14,557 nucleotides of DNA. It comes from Deltaproteobacteria bacterium. Lineage in GTDB: Bacteria; Desulfobacterota; DSM-4660; Desulfatiglandales; Desulfatiglandaceae. The stretch spans positions 1 to 14,557 of the forward strand of contig JABGPV010000128.1 in the NCBI GenBank assembly GCA_018644785.1. Direction: 5' to 3'. This document shows, piece by piece, positions 12,613-14,557 of the stretch (positions are counted from its first letter, which is position 1; each line of letters starts with the position of its first letter). Position numbers and translations under genes: made by a program. The notes below the pieces were generated by a model, which saw nothing but the letters and a program-made list of their open reading frames with translations, was not told where the DNA came from and made no database searches.

Positions 12613-13713
12613 ATGAGCATTAAACAAGATACAAATAAAAACGACAACATTCATCACCTTTTACAGTTGGGATGGGCGTCCTGTTTTCAGACACAGCTGG
12701 AACACTTTTCAAACGAATCCTTTATCCCCGCCAGAGTGGTCGGGGTAAGAAAAAACAGCTTTCGAACAAGCAACGGCAAAAGCGAATGGCTTGCCACCCT
12801 GGCCGGAAGGCTCAAACACGACGCCGACGGCATGTATCCCGTCACAGGGGATTGGGTCCTCATGACCGATGCTGTGATTTCCAGGGTGCTGGTACGAAAG
12901 AATGCATTATCCAGAGGCGCTTCAGGCACACATAACAAACAGGATGCACAGCCGCAAAAGGGACAGGTCATTGCAGCGAACCTTGATACCGTATTTATTG
13001 TTTCCGGTCTTGACCGGGATTTTAACCTGCGCCGCATAGAGCGGTACTTGACCCTGGTCTACAATTGCGGTCTGAATCCTGTCGTCATTCTGACAAAAGC
13101 AGATCTTCACCAGGATCCGGAGCATTTCGTCAGCGAAGTAGAGGCTGTGGCGTTGGGCGTTCCCATACACCTGGTTTCGGCATCAGATGACACAGGCGTG
13201 GCCTCTCTGGAACCGTATCTGTCTCCGGGCCGGACCACTACCATGGTGGGGTCTTCCGGTGCGGGAAAATCCACCCTGGTGAACCGTCTTTATGGTAAAA
13301 CCGTACAGCTTATCGGTTCCATAAGCACCCATGTGGGAAAGGGTAAACACACGACCACCTCCCGGGATCTGATCATGATGCCCAAGGGGGGAATGGTGAT
13401 CGACAACCCCGGCATCCGGGAAATTGCCTTCTGGGAAGTTGATAAAGGGATCGAAGCCGCGTTTCCTGAGATTGAAAAGCATGGTCTGGGATGCCGTTTT
13501 ACAAACTGCAGCCATACCCACGAGCCCGGTTGCCGGGTCCTTGGGGCAGTCCATGAAGGTGAAGTCTCAAGGGACAGGCTGGAAAACTACCGGAAAATGA
13601 AACGTGAACTGGAATATCTGTCCCATCGCCAGCACAAAAGTGCAGACCGTGTGGAAAAGGAGCGCTGGAAAGAGGTCGCCTTGAAAATTAAAGCCATGAA
13701 AAAAAGGATTTAA
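12613..13713 (+). CDS. rsgA: RsgA, small ribosomal subunit biogenesis GTPase
   Basis: A 366-residue circularly permuted GTPase that helps mature the 30S subunit and is stimulated by it. An N-terminal OB-like region (~37-115) precedes the permuted G domain, with motif order G4 LTKADL (160-165), G5 SAS (189-191), G1 GSSGAGKST (213-221), G2 around GKHTTT (244-249) and G3 DNPG (264-267). The zinc-binding knuckle follows as C294-x4-C299-x-H301-x5-C307. A basic helical C-terminus completes the usual length. G3 reads DNPG rather than the more common DTPG. The ATG has AGGTGGG about eight bases upstream. The gene stands alone, 212 bases after the preceding coding region, with no clear promoter hexamers. 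Its 3' end is only seven bases from that of the convergent DUF2845 gene. Short inverted repeats occur upstream (CGGCGC/GCGCCG at 12498 and 12534; CGGTTT/AAACCG at 12554 and 12573), of unknown meaning. Confidence 0.93.
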   Translation: MSIKQDTNKNDNIHHLLQLGWASCFQTQLEHFSNESFIPARVVGVRKNSFRTSNGKSEWLATLAGRLKHDADGMYPVTGDWVLMTDAVISRVLVRKNALSRGASGTHNKQDAQPQKGQVIAANLDTVFIVSGLDRDFNLRRIERYLTLVYNCGLNPVVILTKADLHQDPEHFVSEVEAVALGVPIHLVSASDDTGVASLEPYLSPGRTTTMVGSSGAGKSTLVNRLYGKTVQLIGSISTHVGKGKHTTTSRDLIMMPKGGMVIDNPGIREIAFWEVDKGIEAAFPEIEKHGLGCRFTNCSHTHEPGCRVLGAVHEGEVSRDRLENYRKMKRELEYLSHRQHKSADRVEKERWKEVALKIKAMKKRI

Positions 13714-13720
13714 GGAATGC

Positions 13721-14083
13721 TTAATAACCATAACCGCCGGTCTTAATTTTTATCAGCTTGCCGTTTCGAAAAGTGAGATATCGGATAAATTGTGTTGGGC
13801 CTAAGTTGTAAGTCCAAACTTCAATCCGATTTTCGCTGATGACATAGTTGTATCCCTCCTGATCTTCCGGATATCTGGTTCTATAGTTTGTGGCCAATCT
13901 CTCCGTCCTTTTCTCTGTATTACTGGGTTGTCCGCATTGGTGAAGAACATAATCCTGCATGTTCCCAACATCGATAATTCTTCCACCACACCGAAAACCG
14001 GACCCGCACATGGCGGAAAATGGATCGGCGAATATCAAAAACAAAAAGATGAAGGCAGAGCAGACAAAGTGCTTATTTTTCAT
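13721..14083 (-). CDS. Secreted DUF2845-family protein
   Basis: The protein has 120 residues from ATG at 14083; a TTG at 14089, two codons earlier, is closer to the GGGGAGG ribosome site (5 versus 11 bases), so the start is uncertain by two residues. A hydrophobic signal peptide (~6-24) ends near FSA-MCG, so the mature protein is probably periplasmic. The mature part fits DUF2845: FRCGGRIIDVGNMQDYVLHQCGQP at its start, then VWTYNLGPTQFIRYLTFRNGKL and a terminal GGYGY. The paired Cys in RCGG and QCGQP are family-typical. No function is established for the family. It lies 37 bases after the HNH gene and is probably co-transcribed with it. Confidence 0.8.
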   Translation of the reverse strand: MKNKHFVCSAFIFLFLIFADPFSAMCGSGFRCGGRIIDVGNMQDYVLHQCGQPSNTEKRTERLATNYRTRYPEDQEGYNYVISENRIEVWTYNLGPTQFIRYLTFRNGKLIKIKTGGYGY

Positions 14084-14120
14084 AATCAATAATACCTCCC
14101 CTGATTTTACAAAATGGCAC

Positions 14121-14423
14121 TCATCCGGGCTGATTGTCCAGATCTTTCAGATATGCCTCCCATTCCAGGGGAAGCAGATACCTCTTATTATTGTTGCACT
14201 CCTTACAGGCGGCAACCACGTTTCCTTTTTTGCTTTTACCGCCTCGAATCAACGGCACCACATGGTCCATGGTCAGGTTTTCACGACCTACCATCCGCCT
14301 GCAATAGTAGCATTCACCCTTTTGTACTCGGGTATACCACCAGTTGGTGCGCCTGAGACGCCGGGCCTTTTCTTTTTCACGCCTGATCTCCTTTTCATGG
14401 ACCCCGCCTGAATCAAATGACAT
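14121..14423 (-). CDS. Small HNH-fold endonuclease-like protein
   Basis: The protein has 100 residues, and GGGAGG lies seven bases before the ATG. An Arg/Lys/Glu-rich N-terminal helix (~10-26) precedes a compact HNH domain. C38-x2-C41 and C73-x2-C76 form a zinc site, and the beta-beta-alpha metal fold has D53-H54, P57, GG (61-62), N68 and the closing CNNNK (76-80). All of the usual metal and catalytic positions are kept, so it is probably an active nuclease or nickase of the stand-alone type also found in phage packaging and restriction contexts. There is no phage or restriction gene beside it. It begins 18 bases after the end of the gene upstream and likely shares its transcript. Confidence 0.82.
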   Translation of the reverse strand: MSFDSGGVHEKEIRREKEKARRLRRTNWWYTRVQKGECYYCRRMVGRENLTMDHVVPLIRGGKSKKGNVVAACKECNNNKRYLLPLEWEAYLKDLDNQPG

Positions 14424-14441
14424 GTGAAAACCTCCCGGGCG

Positions 14442-14557
14442 CTATTGATATTTTTTTTCCAGGTTTCGCATAATCTTTTTTAATCGTTCATCATCCGGTT
14501 TTCCCTGGTTTACGGGAGGTCCCGGCGGGGGTGCAGACCGCTCGATTTTTCTTTCAG
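14442..14557 (-). CDS. C-terminal end of an unknown protein (partial at window edge)
   Basis: The minus-strand frame entering at the right edge gives 37 codons then TAG at 14442-14444. The product has a Pro/Gly-rich linker (SAPPPGPPVNQGK) followed by a charged amphipathic tail (DDERLKKIMRNLEKKYQ). The other two frames stop early. The spacing to the HNH gene (18 bases, with the ribosome site inside) suggests a shared operon. Too little remains for a family call. Confidence 0.5.
   Translation of the reverse strand, partial: ERKIERSAPPPGPPVNQGKPDDERLKKIMRNLEKKYQ

Noticed and set aside
1..14557. CRISPR array, tRNA or rRNA genes, prophage or complete insertion sequence
   Set aside because: No regularly spaced repeats, cloverleaf arms, rRNA motifs or transposase/integrase reading frames were found.

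Overview
The window looks like chromosomal accessory DNA from a Gram-negative bacterium, most likely a Desulfobacterota (deltaproteobacterial) lineage. This rests on four Lol-type lipoproteins, multi-domain hybrid kinases of the kind common in that group, a HisKA_2 kinase, a DUF2845 protein, and palindromic repeats of a type I associate with those genomes. Species cannot be fixed from sequence alone.

Layout. (1) 1-5640: two paralogous outer-membrane-type lipoproteins on the + strand (137-2338 and 3884-5467). Each has two copies of an ~86-residue beta-rich module followed by a Cys-rich C-terminal region. In the first this region resembles thaumatin-like proteins; the second looks like a more divergent version. 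Between them lie a palindromic repeat, a minus-strand HigB-HigA toxin-antitoxin pair, and the decayed remains of a LysR-type regulator. A 23-bp sequence recurs downstream of both lipoprotein genes. (2) 5637-11019: a four-gene minus-strand operon. It is transcribed as two substrate-binding lipoproteins (NMT1/SsuA type), then a membrane HisKA_2 histidine kinase, then a cytoplasmic REC-PAS-HisKA-HATPase-REC hybrid kinase. No permease or ATPase gene is present, so the binding proteins may serve as ligand receptors for the kinase rather than for transport. (3) 11020-11431: a divergent control region with two good sigma70-type promoters, small inverted repeats between and over them, and a long structured leader on the + side. 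(4) 11432-12400: an unrecognised acidic helical protein built on three diverged ~50-residue repeats, closed by a strong GC-rich hairpin. (5) 12613-13713: RsgA, the circularly permuted ribosome-assembly GTPase. (6) 13721-14557 (minus): the C-terminus of an unknown Pro-rich protein, a small HNH nuclease-fold protein, and a secreted DUF2845 protein, probably co-transcribed.

The most coherent system is the binding-protein/kinase/hybrid-kinase operon. It reads as a ligand-sensing cascade that ends in a receiver with no DNA-binding or enzymatic output encoded nearby. The most unusual proteins are the thaumatin-like lipoproteins and the three-repeat protein. No rRNA, tRNA, CRISPR array or intact transposase was seen.
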